From positions 1,798,001-1,862,000 of the forward strand of contig NZ_CP099966.1 of the NCBI RefSeq assembly GCF_025403485.1: a DNA stretch of 64,000 nucleotides. Direction: 5' to 3'. Below are positions 35,248 to 43,289 of this stretch, piece after piece. How positions within the stretch are numbered: position 1 is the first letter of the stretch; each line of letters opens with the position of its first letter. Both the position numbers and the translations under genes were made by a program. This stretch comes from Chryseobacterium paludis. GTDB taxonomy: Bacteria > Bacteroidota > Bacteroidia > Flavobacteriales > Weeksellaceae. The notes beneath the pieces were generated by a model, which was not told the origin of the DNA, searched no databases, and saw only the letters and a program-made list of their open reading frames with translations.

Positions 35248-36327
35248 ATGATTATTAAGAAACTTTCTCTGTACAATTTTAAAAACCATGCTGAGAAAAA
35301 ATTTGAATTTTCGCCTCAGATCAACTGCTTTGTAGGGAATAATGGTGTAGGAAAAACCAATATTTTAGATGCATTGCATTACTTGTCTGTAGGAAAAAGT
35401 TTTTTAGGAAATACAGATCTTAATAACATCAAAAAGGAAGAAGACTTTTTTACGATCGACGCTGAGATTCAAAATGATGAAAGTGAAGATACTCTGAAAA
35501 TATCTCAACCGAAGGAAGCTAAAAAGATCATTAAAAAGAATGATAAAAGCTATGACAGGATGTCTGATCACATTGGATATTTACCCAGTGTAATGATCTC
35601 TCCTTATGATTCCAACCTGATTTCCGATTCCGGGGAAAGCCGGAGAAAATTTTTGGACTCCATGATCTGTCAAACCGATTCCGGATACCTTTTTGATCTT
35701 ATGCAATATCAAAAAATTGTTCAGCAAAGAAATGCTTTATTAAAATATTTTGCTAAAAACAGGTTTTTTGATAAAGACGCTTTAGAAATTTATGATGATC
35801 CGATCACTAAATTCGGGACTAAAATATTTGAAAAAAGACAGGAATTCGTTTCTCAGCTAAATCCCATCATACAGAACTTTTACCATATTATTTCCGGGGG
35901 AAAAGAAATGGTTTCCGTGATCTACGAATCTCATTTACTGGAAAACTCTTTTGAAAATTTATTAAAAGAAAGCCTGGAAAGAGACCGAATGTTAACCTAC
36001 ACTTCAAAAGGGATTCATAAAGATGACCTCCTTTTTGAAATGGATGCTGTTTTAATTAAAAAAATAGGATCTCAAGGTCAGCAAAAATCCTTTCTTATTT
36101 CATTGAAACTTGCTCAAATGAGCCTTGTAAAAGAATTAACAGGAAAGACTCCCATTCTTCTTTTAGATGATATTTTTGACAAACTGGATGACCACCGTGT
36201 TGCTCAACTTATTGAACTCGTGAATCAGGAGAATTTTGGACAAATTTTCATTACGGATACCCATAGGGAACGCACAGAAAGTGTGGTAAAAAAGATCAAT
36301 GAAGAAAGTATAATTTTTGAGATATGA
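35248..36327 (+). CDS. recF: DNA replication and repair protein RecF
   Basis: A 359-residue SMC-like ATPase of usual length. Walker A is GNNGVGKTNILDAL (residue 28 on), followed by the RecF-typical HYLSVGKSF. The signature region is KIGSQGQQKSFLISLKLAQ and Walker B is PILLLDDIFDKLDD. It binds DNA gaps and helps load RecA through RecOR. It lies 3 nt after the UbiA-like gene. A DUF721 (DciA-like) gene follows, a common recF neighbour, but here separated by 340 nt of degraded sequence. Confidence 0.95.
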   Translation: MIIKKLSLYNFKNHAEKKFEFSPQINCFVGNNGVGKTNILDALHYLSVGKSFLGNTDLNNIKKEEDFFTIDAEIQNDESEDTLKISQPKEAKKIIKKNDKSYDRMSDHIGYLPSVMISPYDSNLISDSGESRRKFLDSMICQTDSGYLFDLMQYQKIVQQRNALLKYFAKNRFFDKDALEIYDDPITKFGTKIFEKRQEFVSQLNPIIQNFYHIISGGKEMVSVIYESHLLENSFENLLKESLERDRMLTYTSKGIHKDDLLFEMDAVLIKKIGSQGQQKSFLISLKLAQMSLVKELTGKTPILLLDDIFDKLDDHRVAQLIELVNQENFGQIFITDTHRERTESVVKKINEESIIFEI

Positions 36328-36668
36328 TGCGGTGCTCGGTGTGGAACGTAGAATTAATTTTTCCTGTTACAAAAATGATTACATCCGCTTTTTAGTATTC
36401 AGCCATGCAAGTAATGATTAAACAATACATCATTTAGAAAAAATTACAGTACTATATCCCGAATTCGTGTTAGAATTTGAAACATTAAAGACAGAATATA
36501 ATACATTAGGCGGAAAAATTAATAACTATAAAAAATAGGTAAAAGAAAACCGGAACGAAAGCAAACCATAGCATATTTTAAACACAATAAACATTCCTCA
36601 AGAACCTCGAAACATATACCTTGGACCTTGAACCTGCATTTCGAACCTCGAACCCACACCTAATAACA
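36328..36668. other. Degraded spacer between recF and the DUF721 gene
   Basis: This 341-nt stretch has no intact gene. Plus strand 36433-36537 stays open and reads protein-like (LEKITVLYPEFVLEFETL ... then a stop) without a start codon, as expected of a gene remnant. Near 36600-36655 the phrase AACCTCGAA recurs in slightly altered forms (CCTCGAAAC, CCTTGAACC, CCTCGAACC), a short degenerate repeat run. Confidence 0.45.
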
Positions 36669-36962
36669 ATGAGAAAGAAAAAACGAGAATATCAGTCATC
36701 AGAATTAGTAAAATCCTTCGCCAGAATACATGGCTTTGAGGACAAACTAATAGCATTTGAAATTAAAGATTTTCTTGAAGACTATCTTGACGAAAGTCTT
36801 TTCAATGAAATCAGAAGTGTTGGCATTCAGGATAAGTGCATCATTATAAAAATAGATTCTCCATTATTGAAAAATGATTTCAAAATGCGCAGAAGCTTCT
36901 ATCTTAAAAAATTTCAGGACAAATTTGGGGATGATAAATTTAATGATCTTCAGATTTTGTAG
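36669..36962 (+). CDS. DUF721 (DciA-like) protein
   Basis: A 97-residue protein starting MRKKKREYQSSELVKSF; a longer frame to 36621 would run into the degenerate repeats, so the internal ATG is chosen. The DUF721 pattern is short: helix KSFARIHGFEDKL, IKDFLEDYLD and the beta part IIIKIDSPLLKNDFKMRR. DUF721 includes DciA, the helicase loader of many bacteria, and a recF-DUF721 neighbourhood is common. A role in replication is inference. Its end overlaps the convergent gcr gene by 23 nt. Confidence 0.8.
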   Translation: MRKKKREYQSSELVKSFARIHGFEDKLIAFEIKDFLEDYLDESLFNEIRSVGIQDKCIIIKIDSPLLKNDFKMRRSFYLKKFQDKFGDDKFNDLQIL

Positions 36963-38970
36963 ACATGGTATTACTCATCAGATCGTCTGCTTTTTTATCT
37001 AATCCCGAGCTCAGTGGAAAGAAAAACTTGAAAGGATGATTGAAAAAGTATTTGAATATTTCTTTATAAATTTCACTTACCTGTCCAAAGTTCAATTTTC
37101 TTGATCGGAATGCCAAAAACATGGACAAACCAAAACTTACCAAGAAGTTAAAGAATCCAATTAAGAATACAGTGAAAAAAGAGATCCAAAAGGTATAAGA
37201 ATCTACAGAAAAATCTTTCCCATATAATCCAATAGCAAAATTTCCTGCTGCAAAGGTAATATGTCGAATATCCAGATCCAGCCCAAAGAACAATCCTACC
37301 GGAGCTGTAGTTCCAAGGAAAACCCCAAACCAAAAATTGGAAACAATTCCGGGCCAGTTTTTAGCATAATATTTAGAAAGACTTTTAGCAAATTTCGCTC
37401 CTAACAACTTTCTAATGGAAATGTTTTTTGCTATCCTTTCAGGGATCTGATAGAATACCGAGTTATTACCGATATTCCCCGAGATAATCCCAGAAATAAA
37501 CAGGTAAAAACCGGCAATACTAGCATGTAAAATAGCTTTCGACTGAAAAGGGTCTAAATCTTTAAGTAATTTATCCGATCTTTCTGCCGCAAGGTTTTGA
37601 GAGAAAAATACATCCAATCCATAAATTATAGCCAAAGCAATTGGAAATGAAAGTGCTACATTTCCCACAAAAGCAATAAACTGACTTCTGAATAATTTGG
37701 ATACCAGATGGGCAAATTCCGTATTATTCCTTTTACTGTTTCCTTCTTCCGACAATACCTTGGTCATAGTAGCAGCCGTCATTGCGGGCTGCTTAGTTGC
37801 CAGTGTAAAACTCATCAGGTAAATCATGACAAAGCCCATTGCATAATTCATAGAATACAGAAATGCATGAGAAAAATCACTTCCGGGAATATATCCGTAA
37901 AGCATTTTTAAAACACAAAGCGCTCCTACAATAATCCCACCACCACTGGCTTTGTAGAACATTTTCATGTATTCTTTCTTAGTGGATGTAATATAATGGG
38001 ATCCTGTTTCGGCTGTATGATTAGTGATAAGGTGAGAGATCAACCTTGTACTGTCATTAATAAGTTCTGAAATGTTATTCTTATGGGATTTATAACTGAG
38101 GATATTAAAAACCAGCTGTTTGGATTTAATAATAACATCATCATCATTATTGATAACCAGTAGTTTTACTATTTCATAGATCCTTTCCGTCTGTTGACGG
38201 ATCTTCAAAAGAGACTGATTGATCTTTCCTGAAATCCCATATTTAGAAGAGTTTTTAAAAGCAATATTTACAAACTCCTGACATTGCTGCGTGTATATTT
38301 TAATCTGCTTATAGCGACTGTCTTTAGAATGTAACTGGAGATCCGGATTCGTTTCAAGCTCTGCAGCAAGTCCTTCCAGTTCATTTTGTAAGGCAAGAAA
38401 AGGATTGTCGAAATTTCTATATTCAGGAGCCATTCTTACAACTTCCACTTCCATAGCCATTCCTGTTACCCGCCATGAAAGAATGTTCATAGAAAAAACG
38501 AGTTCCTTTTTGACGTTATTGTTGGTTATAAAATCTGAAACCCCTAAAATCGTAAGAAATTCATTGACCTCATTTTCGGGTAAATTATGAAGATATTCCA
38601 GGTCTTTCTTTGGTCGCAGACTTATATTATCTATCAGATACCAAACTGTTTTTTCCTTTTCTACAGGTGGCAGGACTTTGTTAAGAATCCTTTTTTTAAG
38701 CTCAGGAAAGAAAGCGTTTTCAGAAAGAATATTGGCTTCTGTAAGAGACAAATTAAAGGGTCTTCCTTCAAAAATATTATGAATATAATGCTTAAAGTTT
38801 TCAGTAAAATCAGGATTATTTCTAAAGAAATTTAGAACATCCGTAAAATCAGATCTTTTTATACTTTCTAAAAACTCCGCAAATGGCTCTAAGGAAAGGG
38901 TTTCGTTCTTAAAAGAAAAATATTTTTTAAGAACAGATTCAAAATTTGTGCTGGAATTGAAAAATTTCAT
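36940..38970 (-). CDS. Gcr-family ('site-specific recombinase') membrane protein
   Basis: A 676-residue protein of PF10136. A helical, soluble N-terminal half (to about 330) is followed by some eight membrane segments (GGGIIVGALCVLKMLYGYIPG; MNYAMGFVMIYLMSFTLATKQPAM; AGFYLFISGIISGNIGN; NFWFGVFLGTTAPVGLFFGLDLD, in parts). The family name comes from an old annotation. The sequence has no integrase catalytic residues and looks like an integral membrane protein. Function unknown. Its stop overlaps the facing DUF721 gene. Confidence 0.82.
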   Translation of the reverse strand: MKFFNSSTNFESVLKKYFSFKNETLSLEPFAEFLESIKRSDFTDVLNFFRNNPDFTENFKHYIHNIFEGRPFNLSLTEANILSENAFFPELKKRILNKVLPPVEKEKTVWYLIDNISLRPKKDLEYLHNLPENEVNEFLTILGVSDFITNNNVKKELVFSMNILSWRVTGMAMEVEVVRMAPEYRNFDNPFLALQNELEGLAAELETNPDLQLHSKDSRYKQIKIYTQQCQEFVNIAFKNSSKYGISGKINQSLLKIRQQTERIYEIVKLLVINNDDDVIIKSKQLVFNILSYKSHKNNISELINDSTRLISHLITNHTAETGSHYITSTKKEYMKMFYKASGGGIIVGALCVLKMLYGYIPGSDFSHAFLYSMNYAMGFVMIYLMSFTLATKQPAMTAATMTKVLSEEGNSKRNNTEFAHLVSKLFRSQFIAFVGNVALSFPIALAIIYGLDVFFSQNLAAERSDKLLKDLDPFQSKAILHASIAGFYLFISGIISGNIGNNSVFYQIPERIAKNISIRKLLGAKFAKSLSKYYAKNWPGIVSNFWFGVFLGTTAPVGLFFGLDLDIRHITFAAGNFAIGLYGKDFSVDSYTFWISFFTVFLIGFFNFLVSFGLSMFLAFRSRKLNFGQVSEIYKEIFKYFFNHPFKFFFPLSSGLDKKADDLMSNTMSTKSEDH

Positions 38971-38983
38971 TAGTACAAAGATA

Positions 38984-39628
38984 CTATTTCAAACTAACAT
39001 TTCTCATTTGTCGCAAAATCCAGTTGTGTTTCTTTGTCAGATAAGAGGACGGATTCTTAGGATCATATTCTTTAGGATTAGGTAAAACAGCAGCTATCCA
39101 GGCCGCTTCGGAGCTCGTAAGATCTTTGGAAGACTTTCCGAAATAGTATTCAGATGCAGCCTCTATTCCAAACACGCCACGCCCCATTTCGATGGAGTTA
39201 AGATACCTTTCTAAAATAATATCCTTCCCCCATACTTTCTCTATGATAAAAGTATATACAGCTTCCAATCCCTTTCTTATCCAGCTCCTTCCCTGCCAAA
39301 GAAAAATATTCTTTGCGGTCTGCTGAGAAATGGTACTTCCACCTCTTACTTTTTTTCCTTTTTCATTGTTTTTCATTGCTTTTTCAATAGCAACATAATC
39401 AAAACCATTATGAGTAAAGAACTTCTGGTCTTCAGAAGCAATAACTGCTTTCTTTACATTATTGCCCATTTCATCATAAGAAATGTAATCTCTTTGCAGT
39501 TTTCCATACTCAAAAAGTCCTCCAATCTGAGTAATGGTTATGGGTGGATTGAAAAATCTCCCCCATACAATGAACACTACATTCAAAATCAGAATGATAA
39601 ACAGCAGTTGTTTTATTTTTTTCCACAT
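38984..39628 (-). CDS. mtgA: Monofunctional peptidoglycan glycosyltransferase
   Basis: A 214-residue inner-membrane enzyme: one N-terminal helix (IIKQLLFIILILNVVF region) and a GT51 domain with the five conserved blocks, including ASEDQKFFTHNGFD (catalytic Glu near residue 66), KVRGGSTISQQTAKNIFLW, IIEKVWGKDIILERYLN and GVFGIEAASEYYFGKS. It polymerises lipid II into glycan strands without transpeptidase activity. It lies 13 nt upstream of gcr on the same strand. Confidence 0.94.
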   Translation of the reverse strand: MWKKIKQLLFIILILNVVFIVWGRFFNPPITITQIGGLFEYGKLQRDYISYDEMGNNVKKAVIASEDQKFFTHNGFDYVAIEKAMKNNEKGKKVRGGSTISQQTAKNIFLWQGRSWIRKGLEAVYTFIIEKVWGKDIILERYLNSIEMGRGVFGIEAASEYYFGKSSKDLTSSEAAWIAAVLPNPKEYDPKNPSSYLTKKHNWILRQMRNVSLK

Positions 39629-39670
39629 ACCTTCTAAAAAAGCACTACAAAAATAAACAAATACTCCGAG

Positions 39671-40717
39671 TTATTGCAATTCTTTCATGTATACCAACTG
39701 ATAATTTGGCAGAAGTTCAGGATGGAAAATCTTAATATAATCTTTAAGAACCCAATCTGCACGTACTACACCACTTTCAAAGAAATCGTTGGCCTTTTGT
39801 TTTTCTCTTCCGGAAATACTATAGATCTTTCCTTTTGTGAATACTCCTAATTTCCCATAGAAAGGATTCATGTTCAGCATTTCTTTTTTAGAAGTATGAT
39901 TTCCGGCATTTACCCAATACTGAACTTTATCTGACTTTGCGAAAACCTCTTCAAAAGTCATAGAAACAGCTTTCTCTTCTTTGTTATCTTTCAAAATATA
40001 TTCTGCATTGGCATCTGAAAGATAATTCGCAACAAATGTTTTACCGCCTGACAAATACCAAACATCACCATACATTTCATTGGTTAGAACAAGTGGCTTT
40101 TCCTTACTTTTTAAGGCGAGCTGTTTGAGTTCATTGTAATTCTTTTCGATTTCCTGATATTGAGCCTGAGCTTCTTTATCTTTTCCAAAAAACTTTCCAA
40201 AAACTTTTAAGTAAGCGGTTTTCTCAAGTGGTTTCTGCTCTAGATATTCATCAAAAAAGACAACCTGTATTCCGTTATTTTTCAATAACTGATAGGTATT
40301 TTCAAAACTGGCAATATAGTTTGTAAAAATCGCATCAGGTTTTAAAGAGATTATTTTTTCAACATCATATTTCTGGTCACTTCCTACATTCTGGATCTTT
40401 CCTTCTTTAATTAAGCTTTGAATTTTTTCTGAATAAATATACTCAGGACTTGAAACTCCGATCACTAAATCTTCTGCATGTAAGGCCGAAACATACCCCA
40501 TCAAACTTGCGTTTAATAAGATCACTTTCTTAAAAGGAACCTGATTGGTCTTAAAATCATAGGTGTAATTTCCCGATTTTACCTGCAATCCATTAGCTTC
40601 ATCCTTGTATTTAAGCCTTTTTGAGATCACATTCCAATCATTAGACGATATTTTTTGTTCTCTTTTACAGGAAATTAGAGTACAAAACACAAATAATAGT
40701 AAAATTCTTAGTTTCAT
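39671..40717 (-). CDS. Metal-chelate (iron/B12-type) ABC substrate-binding lipoprotein
   Basis: A 348-residue lipoprotein (lipobox FCTLISC). It belongs to the PF01497 type III binding proteins: the N-lobe with VILLNASLMGYVSALHAEDLVIGVSS, a long linker helix near residues 155-195 (AYLKVFGKFFGKDKEAQAQYQ), and the C-lobe with PLVLTNEMYGDVWYLSGGKTFVANYL (in pieces). Such proteins hand siderophores, haem or cobalamin to an inner-membrane importer. No permease or ATPase is adjacent, so the ligand is open. It is divergent from the tRNA-Arg gene. Confidence 0.85.
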   Translation of the reverse strand: MKLRILLLFVFCTLISCKREQKISSNDWNVISKRLKYKDEANGLQVKSGNYTYDFKTNQVPFKKVILLNASLMGYVSALHAEDLVIGVSSPEYIYSEKIQSLIKEGKIQNVGSDQKYDVEKIISLKPDAIFTNYIASFENTYQLLKNNGIQVVFFDEYLEQKPLEKTAYLKVFGKFFGKDKEAQAQYQEIEKNYNELKQLALKSKEKPLVLTNEMYGDVWYLSGGKTFVANYLSDANAEYILKDNKEEKAVSMTFEEVFAKSDKVQYWVNAGNHTSKKEMLNMNPFYGKLGVFTKGKIYSISGREKQKANDFFESGVVRADWVLKDYIKIFHPELLPNYQLVYMKELQ

Positions 40718-40764
40718 ATTTCAAAGAAAAGAAAAAAGTGTTATATTTGCAAACCTTTAAGAAA

Positions 40765-40838
40765 GGCCTCGTGGCGCAACTGAATAGCGCATCTGATTAC
40801 GGCTCAGAAGGTTACAGGTTTGAATCCTGTCGAGGTCA
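40765..40838 (+). tRNA. tRNA-Arg (anticodon ACG)
   Basis: A 74-nt cloverleaf. The 7-bp acceptor stem (40765-40771 with 40831-40837) has one G:T pair, the anticodon arm reads TCTGA-TTACGGC-TCAGA giving ACG, the T arm has GGTTTGAATCC, and the discriminator is A. CCA is not encoded. It reads CGN arginine codons after A34-to-I editing. Confidence 0.95.
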
Positions 40839-40840
40839 CT

Positions 40841-40873
40841 AAAACGGCAAATATCTTAGATATTTGCCGTTTT
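40841..40873 (+). terminator. Terminator after tRNA-Arg
   Basis: A 15-bp perfect stem (40841-40855/40859-40873) with a 3-nt loop and then a run of T, starting 3 nt after the tRNA end. Confidence 0.9.
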
Positions 40874-40880
40874 TTATTTC

Positions 40881-40914
40881 TTAATTCTTTCAAGTTTGCG
40901 GAAAGCGTTTTTCC
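40881..40914 (+). repeat. Direct repeat DR1 (partner at 49948)
   Basis: TTAATTCTTTCAA followed by GTTTGCGGAAAGC recurs in the same orientation at 49948 with one mismatch in 26 nt, and the T-rich tail also matches. On the minus strand both copies end in the same reading (AFRK, L or V, ERIK, then stop), so they may be remnants of one gene's 3' end. The remaining gap to 41107 shows nothing further. Confidence 0.6.
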
Positions 40915-41107
40915 AGGGTGATAATAGGATCAGGTAAACACAGTGCTTACTTTTTTGAACATTTAAATTTGCTTTTCGTGTTAAATATAAGTAATCGTTT
41001 TTCTTTCAACCTTAAAAGAATCAGACTCTGAATTTCACAAAATTAAATAAACATTGCCTTCAAATTATCTATGCATAAATTAGAGTTTCAAAGAAAATAA
41101 AAACTAC

Positions 41108-41779
41108 TTATGTTTTTCTAATTGTATTCCGCGTAAGATAGATATAATTAAACATGCAAAATGTGGCTACCGCCCCAAAAGTATGCCATAAAAAATGTGT
41201 TCCGAAACTCAACCATTCCCATTTATCAACGATGCGGAAAGTGAGTGCGAGAGCAAACGACAATAAAGCAAAGCCTACCCATTTACCTGCTTTCCACCTG
41301 GTATAGATTAAATAACTTAATACCGAAAAAAGCACAAATGAAGCCATGATTGCATAATTTACGTTGATAAAGAGAGAAGTATTATCTACCAAAATCCAAT
41401 TTCTCAAAGCAAACATAAGTAGGAGATATACAAGAACCATTAAAACAGCATAGTACCATCTGATGCTCTGAGCTACAAAATAAAATCCGGCAGATAAGCA
41501 GAGCAACATAATGGGCATCCAATCCATCATGATAAATACCGGCCATTGTCTGAATGAATGGTAAACAGTTCCCCCTATGGCACCAATATATAATAAAACT
41601 AAGCAGTAGGTTAAAAAAGGATATTCCTTAAAATTACCCTTCATTTTAAGGGTCCAAAAAATGGCTATGGCTAAAAATAATAGAGCAGTTATTGCATTTA
41701 ACGGCTCAGGGAAAAACTGAGCCATATCTGTTTCTTTATATAACATGCCTCCGTCCGGAGGTATTGGGTTTATCGGCAT
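41108..41779 (-). CDS. Ceramidase-like (CREST-superfamily) membrane protein
   Basis: A 223-residue protein with seven membrane helices. The residues that bind zinc in the alkaline ceramidase/CREST superfamily are in place: FFPEPLNAITALLF, GTVYHSFRQWP (His and Ser), MMDWMPIMLL (Asp) and the paired histidines in THFLWHTFG. Members hydrolyse lipid amides, and Bacteroidetes do make sphingolipids, so a ceramide-like substrate is plausible but not shown. It is a single gene. Confidence 0.72.
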   Translation of the reverse strand: MPINPIPPDGGMLYKETDMAQFFPEPLNAITALLFLAIAIFWTLKMKGNFKEYPFLTYCLVLLYIGAIGGTVYHSFRQWPVFIMMDWMPIMLLCLSAGFYFVAQSIRWYYAVLMVLVYLLLMFALRNWILVDNTSLFINVNYAIMASFVLFSVLSYLIYTRWKAGKWVGFALLSFALALTFRIVDKWEWLSFGTHFLWHTFGAVATFCMFNYIYLTRNTIRKT

Positions 41780-42027
41780 TGTCTTTTTTTTATATTATAT
41801 TTCCAGGCATGCTTTAGAGTGCAAAATACAAACACAAGCCGTTTTTTTAAACATTCGTAAACATTATACTACTATACTTCTTCTAAATATAGAAAAAATT
41901 ATGGTATTATATACCTGGATGTGCCCGATTGTATTTTATAAAAATGTTAATTCTACTTCTTATACCAATAAACCAGATTGATTATTTTTTGATTCAGTTT
42001 GAAATTATTTTTTGATTAAAAAGATAA

Positions 42028-42191
42028 ACGCAAAGTTTATTAATAATTCCGCTTTATCTTAAGGAGCAAAGTGATGCGACTTTGTCGCTGATGAAGCAGT
42101 ATGCTTATCCATACGCTTCGATGAATCAACTTCGTTGATTCTATTCTTTGCTTTCTTACCATCAACAGTTTCAAAAATGAAAACTTTGCGT
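42028..42191. repeat. Nested inverted-repeat element with three internal hairpins
   Basis: Outer 11-nt perfect inverted repeats (ACGCAAAGTTT, 42028-42038, and its complement 42181-42191) enclose a second pair (42065-42071/42146-42152). These enclose three consecutive hairpins: 42076-42088 (GCGAC/GTCGC), 42093-42119 (GAAGC and GTATG arms) and 42124-42140 (AATCAAC/GTTGATT). There is no open reading frame across it. It is the main content of the 470-nt gap 41780-42251 and looks like a non-coding dispersed element or structured RNA. Confidence 0.7.
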
Positions 42192-42251
42192 CAGAAAAAC
42201 GCTTCATCTGTATCAAATACTCCCAATCATTTATTTAGCTGCTCAACCTTC

Positions 42252-42797
42252 TTATCCTGAAGTGGTGTCAGCCATCTTCTTTTCTCTCCTTCTTTGAAGA
42301 ATAAGGTGTGCAGCATCCAGCATTTTAACCGTATGGATGTAGGGCATAACCATATTTCTTTCCGGTAGGTTTTCATAAACGCCCATTGAGAAATAGGCAA
42401 TTCCAGACATAAAATAATCAAATTCCTTGATGCTGTATTCCCTGAATGCTGTTTTGAAAACCAGCAGCGGATTCCGGTATTCCTTCTCCGAAAGCAAACC
42501 AAGAACCAACGGGGAAATCTTTTCCGGCCGGGTATCGACCGTCCATTGCCTTTCCTTCAGCATGATGAGATATCCTGCCCGGATCAACGACCTCATCGAC
42601 TGGTGAAACTGGAAGATCACCGCCGGATCTTCATTGATCCAGCTATTTCTCTTTACCGCATAATTCATAATATTACTGAGCCTTTCTTTGGAAACATCCA
42701 GCTCATTGAACTGAAAGAACGTTTCCATCAACTGCAATCCGGAGTGCTTCTTGCCTGCCCTAAACCGGGGAGCAAAATCTGTTTTTATCTTTTTCAT
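42252..42797 (-). CDS. Hypothetical cytosolic protein
   Basis: A 181-residue basic, helix-rich protein (FFQFNELDVSKERLSNIMNYAVKR in part; VIFQFHQSMRSLIRAGYLIMLKE; YFMSGIAYFSMGVYENLPERN). I do not recognise a family. Its base composition is visibly less AT-rich than the KAP gene on the other side of the palindrome. It is transcribed divergently from the XRE regulator with only 91 nt between the starts, so shared control is likely. Confidence 0.6.
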   Translation of the reverse strand: MKKIKTDFAPRFRAGKKHSGLQLMETFFQFNELDVSKERLSNIMNYAVKRNSWINEDPAVIFQFHQSMRSLIRAGYLIMLKERQWTVDTRPEKISPLVLGLLSEKEYRNPLLVFKTAFREYSIKEFDYFMSGIAYFSMGVYENLPERNMVMPYIHTVKMLDAAHLILQRRREKKMADTTSG

Positions 42798-42833
42798 TGT
42801 TTGTATTTTTTATAAATGTAGTAAAAGAATTTC

Positions 42834-42857
42834 AATCACGGTCGATCGACCGTGATT
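42834..42857. promoter_or_regulatory. Perfect 24-nt palindrome between divergent genes, candidate operator
   Basis: AATCACGGTCGA and its exact complement meet without a spacer. It sits between the divergent 42252-42797 and XRE genes, over the expected -33 positions of both weak promoter candidates (TACATTTA on minus at 42813-42820; TTCATTTG on plus at 42875-42882). A T run on the plus side would also allow a terminator reading, but no plus-strand gene precedes it. Confidence 0.5.
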
Positions 42858-42888
42858 TTTTATTATTTAATTACTTCATTTGTTTTCT

Positions 42889-43122
42889 ATGACAGATATA
42901 AACGAAAAAATTTGTTTATACATTACAAAAAAATGGTTGATACCTTGGCTTCAAGAAGGCAAGTCACAAAATTCTTTTGCCAAAAATCATGGCGTAGAAG
43001 AAAGTACCATTAGAAAAATTAAAAGTGAAGAAACTTACAGAGTACCAGTCGAAACACTTTTTAAAATATGTGAAGCAAGAAAAATTAGTTTATCTGATTT
43101 CTTTAAACTTATAAATGAATAA
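42889..43122 (+). CDS. Small XRE-type helix-turn-helix protein
   Basis: A 77-residue protein that is essentially one HTH domain: WLIPWLQEGKSQNSFAKNHGVEESTIRKIKS (in pieces) followed by VPVETLFKICEARKISLSDFF, the usual XRE ending. I chose the ATG at 42889; a TTG at 42880 is possible. It sits between a palindrome and the KAP NTPase gene 167 nt downstream and is the probable local regulator. Confidence 0.8.
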   Translation: MTDINEKICLYITKKWLIPWLQEGKSQNSFAKNHGVEESTIRKIKSEETYRVPVETLFKICEARKISLSDFFKLINE

Positions 43123-43143
43123 TCCTGACGAGAGTTGGGATTT
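43121..43143 (+). repeat. Dispersed 23-nt hairpin repeat, copy 1
   Basis: AATCCTGACGAG followed by AGTTGGGATTT occurs here at the end of the XRE gene and identically at 51951. The short arms AATCC/GGATT plus the following T run make a weak terminator. Confidence 0.55.
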
Positions 43144-43212
43144 TTTATGTCAATATTGTCAATTTTTCTTACTAAAATAATTAACAATCATGCATATATA
43201 CGGGAAACCACA

Positions 43213-43243
43213 TTGATATTTATTGTTATTTTCCCTATTTTTG
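43213..43243 (+). promoter_or_regulatory. Promoter of the KAP NTPase gene
   Basis: TTG (43213-43215), a 20-nt spacer and TATTTTTG (43236-43243) fit the Bacteroidetes consensus and give a leader of about 40 nt. Confidence 0.55.
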
Positions 43244-43289
43244 AGATATAAAAACTAATTACAACACAATAACTGGGAAAATTCAAAAT

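Noticed and set aside
36940..38970. 'Site-specific recombinase' taken as a sign of an integrative element
   Set aside because: The protein is a Gcr-type membrane protein without integrase residues; the name is historical.
40765..40914. tRNA-Arg 3' end as an attachment site of an island
   Set aside because: The direct repeat begins 43 nt beyond the tRNA and does not duplicate tRNA sequence; no integrase gene is in the bracketed segment. Kept only as a bracket finding.
42227..42502. 91-codon minus-strand frame overlapping the 181-residue hypothetical protein
   Set aside because: Same strand, shifted frame inside the longer gene; composition is unlike real proteins here.
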